Shown here piece after piece: positions 15,085-21,276 of a stretch of 21,276 bases of DNA (within the stretch, counting starts at the first letter, position 1; the number at the start of each line of letters is the position of its first letter). The notes below the pieces were generated by a model. The model saw only the letters and a program-made list of their open reading frames with translations, ran no database searches and had not been told where the DNA came from. The stretch is from a bacterium (GTDB lineage Bacteria > Electryoneota > Electryoneia > Electryoneales > Electryoneaceae): positions 1 to 21,276 of the forward strand of contig JANQEY010000231.1 of assembly GCA_028278125.1 (NCBI GenBank), in the 5' to 3' direction. The translations under genes were made by a program, and so were the position numbers.

Positions 15085-16156
15085 TTTATACCTTAAAATT
15101 GATGATACGGTTATTAAAAACTGGTATGAAGTTAGTATTGATAAATCAATGCAAAATTTATGCAGTGAGTTTTCATTCAGCTTTGCAGGTTCTATGGAAT
15201 TGTATAACGTGCTCAGCGGAAACAGTACTGCCGAAGTATTTATTGGGAACGAGAAAATATGCACTGGATATATTTTCAGCGTATCCCCAAAAATCAATAA
15301 TAAAACCTTTACAATCAATATACGAGGGAGGGAGAAAACAGCGGACTTGGTAGATTGCTCTGCGGTAAATAATCCGGGAACTTGGAATAATGTAGATTTA
15401 CAGAGGATAGTATACGATTTATGTAATCCCGGGGAAACGCCATATCGATTTAATATCAGGGTTATTAGGAAGATTGATGTTGGCGGTGCCTTTGAACAAT
15501 GGTCAATTAATACAGGGGAAACGGCAGCCGATGCAATTTTTAGAGCCTGTTCAATGCGGTCAATATTACCGATGACAAATAAGGATGGGGATATAGAGCT
15601 GACGGTCACCTCGGATGATTTCGCACACGATAGTTTGGTTTACGGAAAGAATATACTGGAGGCTGATTCTACTATCAAGTTGACGAACCTGTATTCTCAT
15701 TATGTAGCCAAAGCGCAGGAAGGTTCAAAGCCAGGAGAGGCATGGGACAAAAATAAAATATCGGTATATGCTGAAGCCTTTGATTCCAATATAACCCGAT
15801 ACCGTCCTTTGCAATTAAGAATCGATGACAAGGCAACTCAGAAATATGCACAGGAAAAGGTAAATTGGGAAGCGCAAGTCCGCTCCGGTAAAAGTTCAAA
15901 AACGACGGTAAAGGTAAAGGAATGGGAACAGGGAAATGGAAAGTTATGGGATATCAATACTCTGGTTTATATCAATATCCCTTTATTTAATCTGGATGGA
16001 AACTTACTAATATCGGATGTAAACTTTACTTATTCAAATGCGGGAAGGGAAACCCTATTAACACTGATGGAGCCTTTGGTTTTTCAAGCGGAACCGCCAA
16101 AGGAAGTAAAGGAAAAAACAAAGAAAGTCGGAAAGACGAATGTGTGGTTGCAATGA
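15074..16156 (+). CDS. Baseplate hub protein (Mu gp44/gpP-like)
   Basis: The 360-aa protein fits the Mu gpP/gp44 family, structurally related to the gp27-type hub that adapts the hexameric tube to the trimeric spike. Features include LYLKIDDTVIKNWYEVSIDK at the N-terminus, SMQNLCSEFSFSFAG (about 30-44), FTINIRGREKTADLVDCS (about 79-96), and a central NTGETAADAIFRACSMRSIL region (about 146-165). The C-terminal part, with the LWDINTLVYINIPLFNLDG strands and a SNAGRETLLTLMEP segment, is also typical. The tail KEVKEKTKKVGKTNVWLQ is basic. The start lies inside the preceding gene and the stop overlaps the next ATG (ATGA). Confidence 0.88.
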   Translation: MPNDLYLKIDDTVIKNWYEVSIDKSMQNLCSEFSFSFAGSMELYNVLSGNSTAEVFIGNEKICTGYIFSVSPKINNKTFTINIRGREKTADLVDCSAVNNPGTWNNVDLQRIVYDLCNPGETPYRFNIRVIRKIDVGGAFEQWSINTGETAADAIFRACSMRSILPMTNKDGDIELTVTSDDFAHDSLVYGKNILEADSTIKLTNLYSHYVAKAQEGSKPGEAWDKNKISVYAEAFDSNITRYRPLQLRIDDKATQKYAQEKVNWEAQVRSGKSSKTTVKVKEWEQGNGKLWDINTLVYINIPLFNLDGNLLISDVNFTYSNAGRETLLTLMEPLVFQAEPPKEVKEKTKKVGKTNVWLQ

Positions 16157-16695
16157 GCCTACGAGATGAACTTGAAAAATGGATACGACCTGTAAAAAAG
16201 CGGATTGCTAATTTACTTTTGAAAGGTATCTTGGAAAATGTCAATACCAGTTCAGCCTATCAGGTTTGCAAGGTTTATTTACAGCGCGATGAAATTCAAA
16301 ACAATGTAGAAAGGATACAGGAATACGGGTTTACTTCCATCCCAGAGGATGGCGCTCAAGTTCTGTTAGGATGCCTTAATGGAGACCGAAATCAATCTAT
16401 TGTACTTTGCGTGGGAGACTCTCGTTATAAGGTGACTGGAAGTGAAGGTGATGTCATTCTACATAGTAAAGGAAATAATAAGGTACATTTGAAAGCGGAT
16501 GGAGATATTTTGATTGAAGTTCAGTCCGGTAAAAATATTAATCTTGGCGCTGTTGGGAAACAGCTCATAAATTCGTTAGCAAAAACTTTATATAATTCTC
16601 ATGTCCATTTGGGAGGAACGATAAGTGGTTCAACTGATGTTCCTACGGTAAAATGGACGGACTCTGTTTTAACAGAAAAAACGAAAGCTGAATAA
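16153..16695 (+). CDS. Baseplate spike/assembly protein (Mu gp45-like)
   Basis: The 180-aa protein fits the Mu gp45 family of short baseplate spike proteins. Visible features are an N-terminal helix (LRDELEKWIRPVKKRIANLL), an OB-like region with VERIQEYGFTSIPEDGAQVL (about 52-71), GDRNQSIVLCVGDSRYKVTG (about 77-96), then a repetitive beta stretch (EGDVILHSKG, KVHLKADGDILIEVQSG) expected to form the trimeric spike helix. Near the C-terminus an HVHLGG motif is present. Start choice: ATG 16153 overlaps the previous TGA as ATGA; an in-frame GTG at 16144 would add three residues. In Mu, genes 46-48 follow; here none does before the next two genes. Confidence 0.87.
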   Translation: MSLRDELEKWIRPVKKRIANLLLKGILENVNTSSAYQVCKVYLQRDEIQNNVERIQEYGFTSIPEDGAQVLLGCLNGDRNQSIVLCVGDSRYKVTGSEGDVILHSKGNNKVHLKADGDILIEVQSGKNINLGAVGKQLINSLAKTLYNSHVHLGGTISGSTDVPTVKWTDSVLTEKTKAE

Positions 16696-16706
16696 TATGT
16701 TTCATC

Positions 16707-16722
16707 TTAACAAAAGGAGAAT
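16707..16722 (+). repeat. Repeated translation-leader sequence (copy 2)
   Basis: TTAACAAAAGGAGAAT here is identical over 16 bases to 11717-11732 upstream of the tail assembly chaperone, and both are preceded by TCAT. Each contains the SD and lies 3 nt before the ATG. A shorter version, ACAAGGAGAATC, precedes the tube gene (about 11325-11336). The two long copies probably reflect duplication or strong constraint on the initiation site. Confidence 0.6.
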
Positions 16723-16725
16723 AGC

Positions 16726-17166
16726 ATGTCATTAACAAATGCTGCTGAGACCGACCTGCTTGAACTGTTATTTAACAATACAGATTGGGCAAATATTGGT
16801 GATGCTTCGGGTTTGCAGGGTTCTACTGCTGCTGGAAGTTTTTATGTTTCACTTCATACAGGTGACCCGGGAGAGACCGGAGACCAAACGACCAACGAAT
16901 GTGATTATACAGGGTATGGTCGTGTGGCTGTGGCTCGTACGTCAGGTGGCTGGACAATATCCGGAAATAACGCTTCGAATACTGCGGCGATTACCTTCGG
17001 TCAGTGTACTGCTGGAAGTAATACAGCAACCCACTTCGGTATCGGGACTGACAGCTCGGGCACTGGAAATCTGATTCTCAAGGGTGCGCTGACAGCATCG
17101 CTTGCAATTAGCTCTGGAATCACACCTGAGTTTGCTATCGGCGAACTGGATGTGAACGTCGACTAA
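16726..17166 (+). CDS. Tail-fibre-like structural protein
   Basis: The 146-aa protein fits a common phage family found next to tail-fibre genes. An N-terminal helix (ETDLLELLFNNTDW) is followed by FYVSLHTGDPGETGDQTTNE (about 38-57), the YTGYGRVAVARTSGGWTISG segment (about 61-80), a SNTAAITFGQCTAGSNTATH segment (about 83-102), and a hydrophobic ALTASLAISSGITPEFAIGE stretch near the end. The pattern suggests an all-beta virion appendage protein; its precise function is not established. The ATG has the repeated AAAAGGAGAAT leader. A 114-nt gap with a terminator-like structure follows. It takes the place where Mu would have gp46-48, so it probably belongs to the receptor-binding end of the tail. 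Confidence 0.75.
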   Translation: MSLTNAAETDLLELLFNNTDWANIGDASGLQGSTAAGSFYVSLHTGDPGETGDQTTNECDYTGYGRVAVARTSGGWTISGNNASNTAAITFGQCTAGSNTATHFGIGTDSSGTGNLILKGALTASLAISSGITPEFAIGELDVNVD

Positions 17167-17187
17167 TTGTTTACGATTAAGAATAAT

Positions 17188-17265
17188 CTGTCACAAGCAC
17201 CCCATATTAGGCTGAGTTGACCCAACTTCGTCTGCGCCCATGGTGATTGCTTGTGACAGTTTTTT
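17188..17265 (+). terminator. Long-stem terminator-like or structured RNA element
   Basis: CTGTCACAAGCA (17188-17199) and TGCTTGTGACAG (17248-17259) form a perfect 12-bp stem, immediately followed by six T (17260-17265). The 48-nt interior can fold further: CCAT (17202-17205) with ATGG (17239-17242), and AGTTG (17215-17219) with CAACT (17223-17227). The long stem plus U-run fits intrinsic termination on the + strand, but the large structured loop is unusual for a simple terminator. The next gene starts only 15 nt after the U-run, leaving no room for a promoter between. Attenuation, partial readthrough or a stable small RNA are therefore all possible. Confidence 0.65.
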
Positions 17266-17280
17266 CGATGGGGGTATTTT

Positions 17281-17730
17281 ATGACCACGAAAGCTGAATT
17301 AATTAGTTCTTTAGAAACTAATTTTGACTTCGTTTCAGAACCTGTCGTGAAAGATGGATTCTTTCAGAATAATGAATTAAATATTTACAAATTGAAAGTG
17401 ATGAAACTTGTCAACGGAGAGTTGACTTTCCCACGCACTGTTTTCTTTGCTGTAAAGGATGAAGGCGAGGTGGGTACTGAGGAAGCCTATTTCATTGGTA
17501 AATCAGTTGAAGATGCAGACGACTTTGAAACAGCGCTGGAAACTTATATTATCGACGAGTTCACATTTATGAAGTACCAAATACTTCGTTGCAATAGTGA
17601 AGAGGAATATGCTATTGTAAATCTAATGTCAGATAATGCAGGCACTATCAAGGAAGAAAAGTATTTCATTGAAAGAAATAAAGGTGCCTTTGTTCATAAA
17701 ATCTTTACAGGTGATATCACCAAAGTTTAA
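17281..17730 (+). CDS. Unrecognised 149-aa protein before the giant repeat protein
   Basis: I do not recognise this family. The protein is soluble-looking and acidic, with no signal peptide or membrane segment. It begins MTTKAELISSLETNFDFV, has beta-like segments (LNIYKLKVMKLV, FPRTVFFAVKDEG), a DADDFETALETYIIDEFTFM helix near 79-98, and a final EEKYFIERNKGAFVHKIFTG stretch. GGGGG (17270-17274), 6 nt before the ATG, can serve as SD. It ends 2 nt before the ATG of the giant repeat protein, which has no SD of its own, so the two are likely translated in a coupled way. That makes a helper role for the fibre (chaperone or attachment protein) worth considering, purely by context. Confidence 0.7.
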   Translation: MTTKAELISSLETNFDFVSEPVVKDGFFQNNELNIYKLKVMKLVNGELTFPRTVFFAVKDEGEVGTEEAYFIGKSVEDADDFETALETYIIDEFTFMKYQILRCNSEEEYAIVNLMSDNAGTIKEEKYFIERNKGAFVHKIFTGDITKV

Positions 17731-17732
17731 AT

Positions 17733-20700
17733 ATGCCGAAGATTGTTAGAACCACTCCGGGAAGTACCACGATAGATATTCCCGCCAATGTTGACTCAAT
17801 TATCTATAAGATTTGGGGTGGCGGTGCAGGGGGAGGTGCTGGCGCTCAGACTGGTGGAGGAGCAGGTGGACAGGGTGCTGGAGGTGGATATGTTCAAGGT
17901 ACTTTGTCGGTTACGCCAGAGGAAACCCTTTCGCTTGAAATAGGTGGCGGAGGTGATGGTGGCGTCATTGGTGGAAGTAACACATCCGGTGGTGGTGGTG
18001 GAGGTGGGGGTCGCTCTGCTATCCTACGGAGTGGAACTTTATTAGCTGCCGCAGGTGGCGGTGGCGGTGGTGGTGGCGGTGATAATTCATCTTCAACTGT
18101 AAACGGTGGTGCAGGTGGAGTCGGTGGAGGCTCTACAGGAGGAGCTGGTGGTGGTTCCGGTTCTTCAACCGGAGGTGGCGGTGGTACACAATCTGACGGT
18201 GGTGCAGGTGGAACAGGCGCAGGGAACGGGAGTGACGGGAACAGTCCGTCTGAGAGTCCTAATGGAGCTGGCGGTGAAGGAGGCGAAGGAACAGGCTCTA
18301 CCACAGGAAGCGGAGCCAATGGAGGTTCTTTACAAGGTGGAGATGCGGGTGCCGGAGATATAGCTGCTGCCGGATACGGTGGAGGCGGTGGTGGTGGTGC
18401 AGGATATTCTGGCGGTGGAGGCGGTGGTGGTTCTACTGCATCCGATGCCGGAGGAGGCGGAGGAGGCGGAGGTTCCAACTATGTTTCCGGGACGAATACT
18501 TATACAGGTCAAGCAGTAGCCGATGCGCCTCCCTTTACAAGTGACCCGGATTATGCGGGTTCTGTTGGGTATGGCGGTGATGGTGGAGCCGTCGGTGAGA
18601 ATCCCGGCAATGACGGTTATGACGGTCGTATTGTAATTATCTATAACGAGTTTGGTAAACACGATACCGGAGCCACAGGAAATTCCACTCATACGAACTA
18701 TCGTGTGATGGGTGGAACCACACCTAATATCGACGGGATGAAGCTTAAAAAGTTATGGATTGACATGGGGGAATCCACCAATGTTGCCATGGCTCTTTAT
18801 ACTGGAGGTTCCTTAAGCGACCCGTCATCAGGGACTACCAGGAGAGTATCGGTCACAAATCAAGCGGTCGTTGCCGGACGAAATTATATAGATGTATCAG
18901 AATATGACCTTCCTAAAAATACAGTATTTTGGATATTGTGGGCACACGATGCCACGACTTCCGGTATCGCCTATGATAGCGGAACAGCGCCAGAAACTGA
19001 CTATCAGATTATAGGTGATTTTCAGGGTGCCCGTGGTCGGTTCTCTGTCACTTCCCCAGCTGATGTGGATGTTACATCAACACCACCTTCCTCAATAGGA
19101 GCGGGAAGCTTCGCCGATTATTGGTATAGTGTTGGGTTTACTTATGATATAGAGCAAGGGGATATTGCAGGCTCGACGTCAATAACCTGTACGACTTCGG
19201 GTACTCTTATCGGTAAAGGAGCGCTCAGCGGTTCAACTTCAATTACCTTTACAACATCAGGCGACTGTGATGGTACGGGCGATTTAAGCGGAAGCGCTGC
19301 GGTCAACTTTACTACTGCCGGAGATGTCATGGCGAAGGCTATGGCTTCCGGTTCTGCGGATGTCAACTTTATTACTTTTGATGACTTGATTACTTGTTCC
19401 GGAAATGAGTGTAGTAAATTCTCTAATTGGACTTTTACAGGCTTTAACCATAGTAATACTGACGACGGAAAATTATATGGTACCTGTGATTTTCAAGGAA
19501 TTGTCCAGAATGTATATACCTATAAAAATGCAAGTAAAACTGAGGAGGTATGTACAGGTTCCCGGGTAGGTTCGGGGGAGATTGATTTATCTGATGTCGG
19601 TGGAAGTAATTTAAATGGCACAGTTGATTGGAATGGTTCGGAATCTAATGGAAATATTGAATTATCTGGGCGTGCAGAACTATTAGGAAAAGGCTCTTTA
19701 TCCGGTTCATGCAGTGCTACCTTTTCTCCCAGCGGTGACCTGCAGGGTGCTGGGGAGTTGTCGGGTTCTACTGATGTAAACTTTACCACATCAGGTACAT
19801 TACAAGGGAGAACCAATTTACAGGGTTCTGAATCTATTACCTTTACGACCTCCGGTTCCATTACAGGAACAGGCTCTATTTCAGGGCAGTCTGATATTAC
19901 CTTTACGACAAGTGGTACAGGTATAGCAAAAGGGAAATTAAGTGGTTCAACTTCAATTACCTTTACCACGCAAGGTACATTAGAACCTCCCGGGGATATT
20001 GCGGGAAGTACTGATATTACTTTTACCACGCAAGGTTCTTTACAAGGCAAGAAGGATGCCGAAGGTTCTACTGATATCACTTTCACTACGCAAGGTGCTC
20101 TTGTTGGTAAAGGTGCTTTGAGTGGTTCCTGTGATATTACCTTTACGACAGTGGGAGTGCTAAATGGTGCAGGCTCTTTATCGGGTTTGTCGGATGTTCT
20201 GTTTTCTACGCAAGGTGCTCTTGTTGCTGAAGGCTTGCTTGCTGGAACTTGTGATGTTACTTTTACGACGTCTGGGACTCTTATAGCAAATGACCTTGCT
20301 GGTTCTATTGATGTAAACTTTTCGTGCTCTGGAACTCTACAGGGGACAGGAGCTCTATCGGGGTCATGTGATGTAAACTTTACCACTGCTGGGGATTTAC
20401 AGGGTGGTGGGGTTCTTTCCGGCTCTACTGATATCAACTTTACTACGCAAGGAATAATTACAGGTAAAAGAGCTGCTTCCGGTTCTTGTGATGTAAACTT
20501 TACGACATCGGGAGACCTGAAAGGAACTGGAAATTTATCGGGTTCTTGTGATATAGATTTTACGACGCAAGGAACTTTACAGGCGAAAGGTGCTCTTGCT
20601 GGGATTTCCACTATTACTTTCACCGTATACGGAAACTTGGTTCTCGGGCAAATTGCAGGCTCAACTCAGTTTGATTTTACAACATCAGGAAGCATACAGG

Positions 20701-21276
20701 GTGAAGGGGAATTATCCGGGACAACCAGTATAAATTTAACCACTTCGGGAACGGTGCTGGCAAATGGAAGCCTATCCGGAACCTCGGATTTTGCTTTTAG
20801 TACTGCGGGCAATTTACAGGGTTCTGGGAGCCTGTCAGGACAATCTGAGCCAATATTTACCTGTACAGGTACATTACAGGGTATTGGTGCGTTAAGTGGC
20901 TCAGAATCGTTCACATTTATAACGTCCGGTGCGCTTTCAGGTGGTTCTGAAATAAGCGGTTCTTGCGATGTGAATTTCACCACTGCAGGAGTTCTCTCCG
21001 GTAAAGGGGAATTATCCGGCTCTACGAGCATAACCTTTACAGCATCCGGGACATTAGAGGAGCCACAAGGATTAAGTGGTTCAACTGATATTACTTTCAC
21101 CACGTCCGGGAATTTATCTGCCAGCGGTGAGTTATCTGGTTTTGCGGATGTAAATTCTTATCAGTTTAATTCACCTCCTTCAGTATCGTCAAGTTTGAGT
21201 ATGTTTTCAAATTTTGATTTCTATGACGATTTACTAAAGGGTGCTGATAGTGATGACGGTAAATTGTACTTGGATT
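17733..21276 (+). CDS. Giant glycine-rich and tandem-repeat tail fibre/adhesin-like protein, partial
   Basis: I translated this frame from ATG 17733 to the window end: 1,181 codons without a stop, so the gene continues beyond. Residues 1-28 (MPKIVRTTPGSTTIDIP, then VDSIIYKIW) lead into a glycine-rich part (about 29-300) of GGGAGGG-like runs, as in phage tail-fibre glycine-rich domains. Residues about 315-470 resemble a beta-sandwich (NVAMALYTGGSLSD, DVSEYDLPKNTVFWILWAHD). From about 477 come 20-residue repeats of the form LSGSxDITFTTxGTLQGxGx, broken by a non-repeat module (about 545-650) and resuming to about 1133. The last residues again resemble that module. No signal peptide, membrane segment or enzyme motif is seen. 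Position after the baseplate genes suggests host contact. A long extracellular-type structural role is inferred. Confidence 0.85.
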   Translation, partial: MPKIVRTTPGSTTIDIPANVDSIIYKIWGGGAGGGAGAQTGGGAGGQGAGGGYVQGTLSVTPEETLSLEIGGGGDGGVIGGSNTSGGGGGGGGRSAILRSGTLLAAAGGGGGGGGGDNSSSTVNGGAGGVGGGSTGGAGGGSGSSTGGGGGTQSDGGAGGTGAGNGSDGNSPSESPNGAGGEGGEGTGSTTGSGANGGSLQGGDAGAGDIAAAGYGGGGGGGAGYSGGGGGGGSTASDAGGGGGGGGSNYVSGTNTYTGQAVADAPPFTSDPDYAGSVGYGGDGGAVGENPGNDGYDGRIVIIYNEFGKHDTGATGNSTHTNYRVMGGTTPNIDGMKLKKLWIDMGESTNVAMALYTGGSLSDPSSGTTRRVSVTNQAVVAGRNYIDVSEYDLPKNTVFWILWAHDATTSGIAYDSGTAPETDYQIIGDFQGARGRFSVTSPADVDVTSTPPSSIGAGSFADYWYSVGFTYDIEQGDIAGSTSITCTTSGTLIGKGALSGSTSITFTTSGDCDGTGDLSGSAAVNFTTAGDVMAKAMASGSADVNFITFDDLITCSGNECSKFSNWTFTGFNHSNTDDGKLYGTCDFQGIVQNVYTYKNASKTEEVCTGSRVGSGEIDLSDVGGSNLNGTVDWNGSESNGNIELSGRAELLGKGSLSGSCSATFSPSGDLQGAGELSGSTDVNFTTSGTLQGRTNLQGSESITFTTSGSITGTGSISGQSDITFTTSGTGIAKGKLSGSTSITFTTQGTLEPPGDIAGSTDITFTTQGSLQGKKDAEGSTDITFTTQGALVGKGALSGSCDITFTTVGVLNGAGSLSGLSDVLFSTQGALVAEGLLAGTCDVTFTTSGTLIANDLAGSIDVNFSCSGTLQGTGALSGSCDVNFTTAGDLQGGGVLSGSTDINFTTQGIITGKRAASGSCDVNFTTSGDLKGTGNLSGSCDIDFTTQGTLQAKGALAGISTITFTVYGNLVLGQIAGSTQFDFTTSGSIQGEGELSGTTSINLTTSGTVLANGSLSGTSDFAFSTAGNLQGSGSLSGQSEPIFTCTGTLQGIGALSGSESFTFITSGALSGGSEISGSCDVNFTTAGVLSGKGELSGSTSITFTASGTLEEPQGLSGSTDITFTTSGNLSASGELSGFADVNSYQFNSPPSVSSSLSMFSNFDFYDDLLKGADSDDGKLYLD
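17817..18632 (+). repeat. Glycine-rich low-complexity coding region
   Basis: Codons GGT, GGA and GGC dominate this stretch (about residues 29-300 of the giant protein), giving runs of up to nine or more glycines separated by Ser, Thr, Ala, Asn and Asp. The strand is purine-rich. Glycine-rich domains that begin with a short beta segment ending in W-G-G-G are common in phage fibres and may form polyglycine-helix sandwiches as in T4-type adhesins; that structural idea is an inference here. Confidence 0.85.
19164..19343 (+). repeat. First block of 60-bp/20-aa tandem repeats (3 units)
   Basis: Three 20-residue units, IAGSTSITCTTSGTLIGKGA, LSGSTSITFTTSGDCDGTGD and LSGSAAVNFTTAGDVMAKAM, follow one another exactly in register; a fourth (ASGSADVNFITF) starts at 19344 and then runs into the interrupting module. 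Confidence 0.9.
19344..19697 (+). other. Interrupting module between repeat blocks
   Basis: After the partial fourth repeat the protein leaves the 20-residue pattern. It carries four Cys (in TCSGNECSKFSN, YGTCDF and EEVCTG), aromatic residues (FSNWTFTGFNH), a DDGKLYG motif, and Asn/Gly-rich strands (GTVDWNGSESNGNIELSG). It ends in a shortened unit, LSGRAELLGKGS, before regular repeats resume at 19698. A similar module seems to begin at the window end, so this is a recurring domain. A ligand-binding role is possible but unproven. Confidence 0.65.
19698..21131 (+). repeat. Main block of 60-bp/20-aa tandem repeats (24 units)
   Basis: I count 24 consecutive units between 19698 and 21131: 22 of 20 residues and two of 19. 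The consensus is L-S-G-S-x-D-I/V-T/N-F-T-T-S/Q-G-x-L-x-G-x-G-x. Most constant are the Gly at position 3, Phe at position 9 and Gly at position 13. Position 5 varies between Thr, Cys, Glu, Ser and others. DNA copies differ at many synonymous sites, so the repeat is kept at protein level rather than by recent slippage. A 20-residue period with regular Gly and alternating polar/hydrophobic residues suggests a stacked beta structure. Confidence 0.92.
21132..21276 (+). other. Last repeat remnant and start of a second non-repeat module
   Basis: After LSGFADVN the repeats stop. The remaining residues (YQFNSPPSVSSSLS, then MFSNFDFYDDLLKGADSDDGKLYLD) match the beginning of the first interrupting module in order: VN, an aromatic-rich FSN-x-x-F segment, and DDGKLY. 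The gene is cut by the window edge here. Confidence 0.65.

Noticed and set aside
14923..15609. Antisense frame of 228 codons
   Set aside because: It overlaps two well-supported tail genes on the + strand, has no recognised family and no ribosome site, and every real gene here is on the + strand.
16144..16152. GTG start for the gp45-like gene
   Set aside because: ATG 16153 overlaps the previous stop as ATGA, a typical coupled start; the GTG adds only three residues. It remains possible.
17710..17721. Perfect 12-bp palindrome GGTGATATCACC as an operator
   Set aside because: It lies within the coding end of the 149-aa gene, is a single copy, and has no partner site; one palindrome of this length can occur by chance in this window.
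17894..18478. Antisense proline-rich frame (194 codons)
   Set aside because: It is the complement of the glycine codons of the giant protein (GGN becomes NCC), which yields runs of proline without meaning.
19520..20623. Long antisense open frame (367 codons)
   Set aside because: It lies opposite the 60-bp repeats of the giant + strand gene. The regular period keeps stops out of the antisense frame automatically, and its repetitive Pro/Val/Ser product only mirrors the repeats.
20666..21103. Antisense open frame of 145 codons
   Set aside because: Same cause as the longer antisense frame: it is the mirror of the repeat array, with no start site or recognisable domain.
19164..21131. Regular 60-bp repeats considered as a CRISPR array or satellite
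   Set aside because: Units are contiguous with no unique spacers, differ from each other in DNA, and maintain one reading frame with a conserved protein pattern. They are coding repeats.

Overview
This window is the late (virion structure) region of a tailed bacteriophage or prophage. Every convincing gene lies on the + strand, packed head to tail with short gaps or overlaps. Gene order and protein signatures show a lambda-type packaging and head module followed by a Mu-type contractile (myovirus) tail module. Most genes have clear Shine-Dalgarno sequences (AAGGAG or AGGAGG type), so the host is a bacterium that uses SD-led initiation. No integrase, repressor, tRNA or host gene is present, so neither host nor lifestyle can be fixed.

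Layout: (1) 1-111, a short leader with a hairpin. (2) 112-2623, small and large terminase. (3) 2632-6005, a membrane micropeptide, gpW-like joining protein, portal, and S49 head-maturation protease with a scaffold gene nested in frame at its 3' end. (4) 6074-8131, decoration protein with a duplicated inserted domain, and major capsid protein. (5) 8164-9585, a helix-hairpin-helix head protein, a conserved head-region protein and a tail-terminator-like protein. (6) 9595-13895, DUF2635 protein, sheath, tube, tail assembly chaperone with a predicted -1 frameshift, and tape measure. (7) 13897-16695, the Mu gpN, gp44 and gp45-like baseplate/hub proteins. (8) 16726-17166, a small tail-fibre-like protein. 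(9) 17188-17265, a structured terminator-like element. (10) 17281 to the window end, an unrecognised 149-aa protein and a giant repetitive protein open at the right edge.

The genes form one assembly programme. The terminase packages DNA through the portal into a capsid built on the nested scaffold, matured by the protease and stabilised by the decoration protein. The contractile tail is built around a fairly short tape measure with the help of the two chaperone forms. The right end carries what is most likely the host-contact apparatus.

The most unusual part is the right-hand 3.5 kb. One reading frame starts at 17733 and has no stop before the window end (1,181 codons). It encodes a glycine-rich head, a probable beta-sandwich, and more than two dozen near-exact 20-residue (60-bp) repeats interrupted by a second module type. 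A caller that requires a stop codon misses it and reports long antisense shadow frames instead. No stretch over 300 bases lacks a gene; the largest gaps are 1-111 and 17167-17280.
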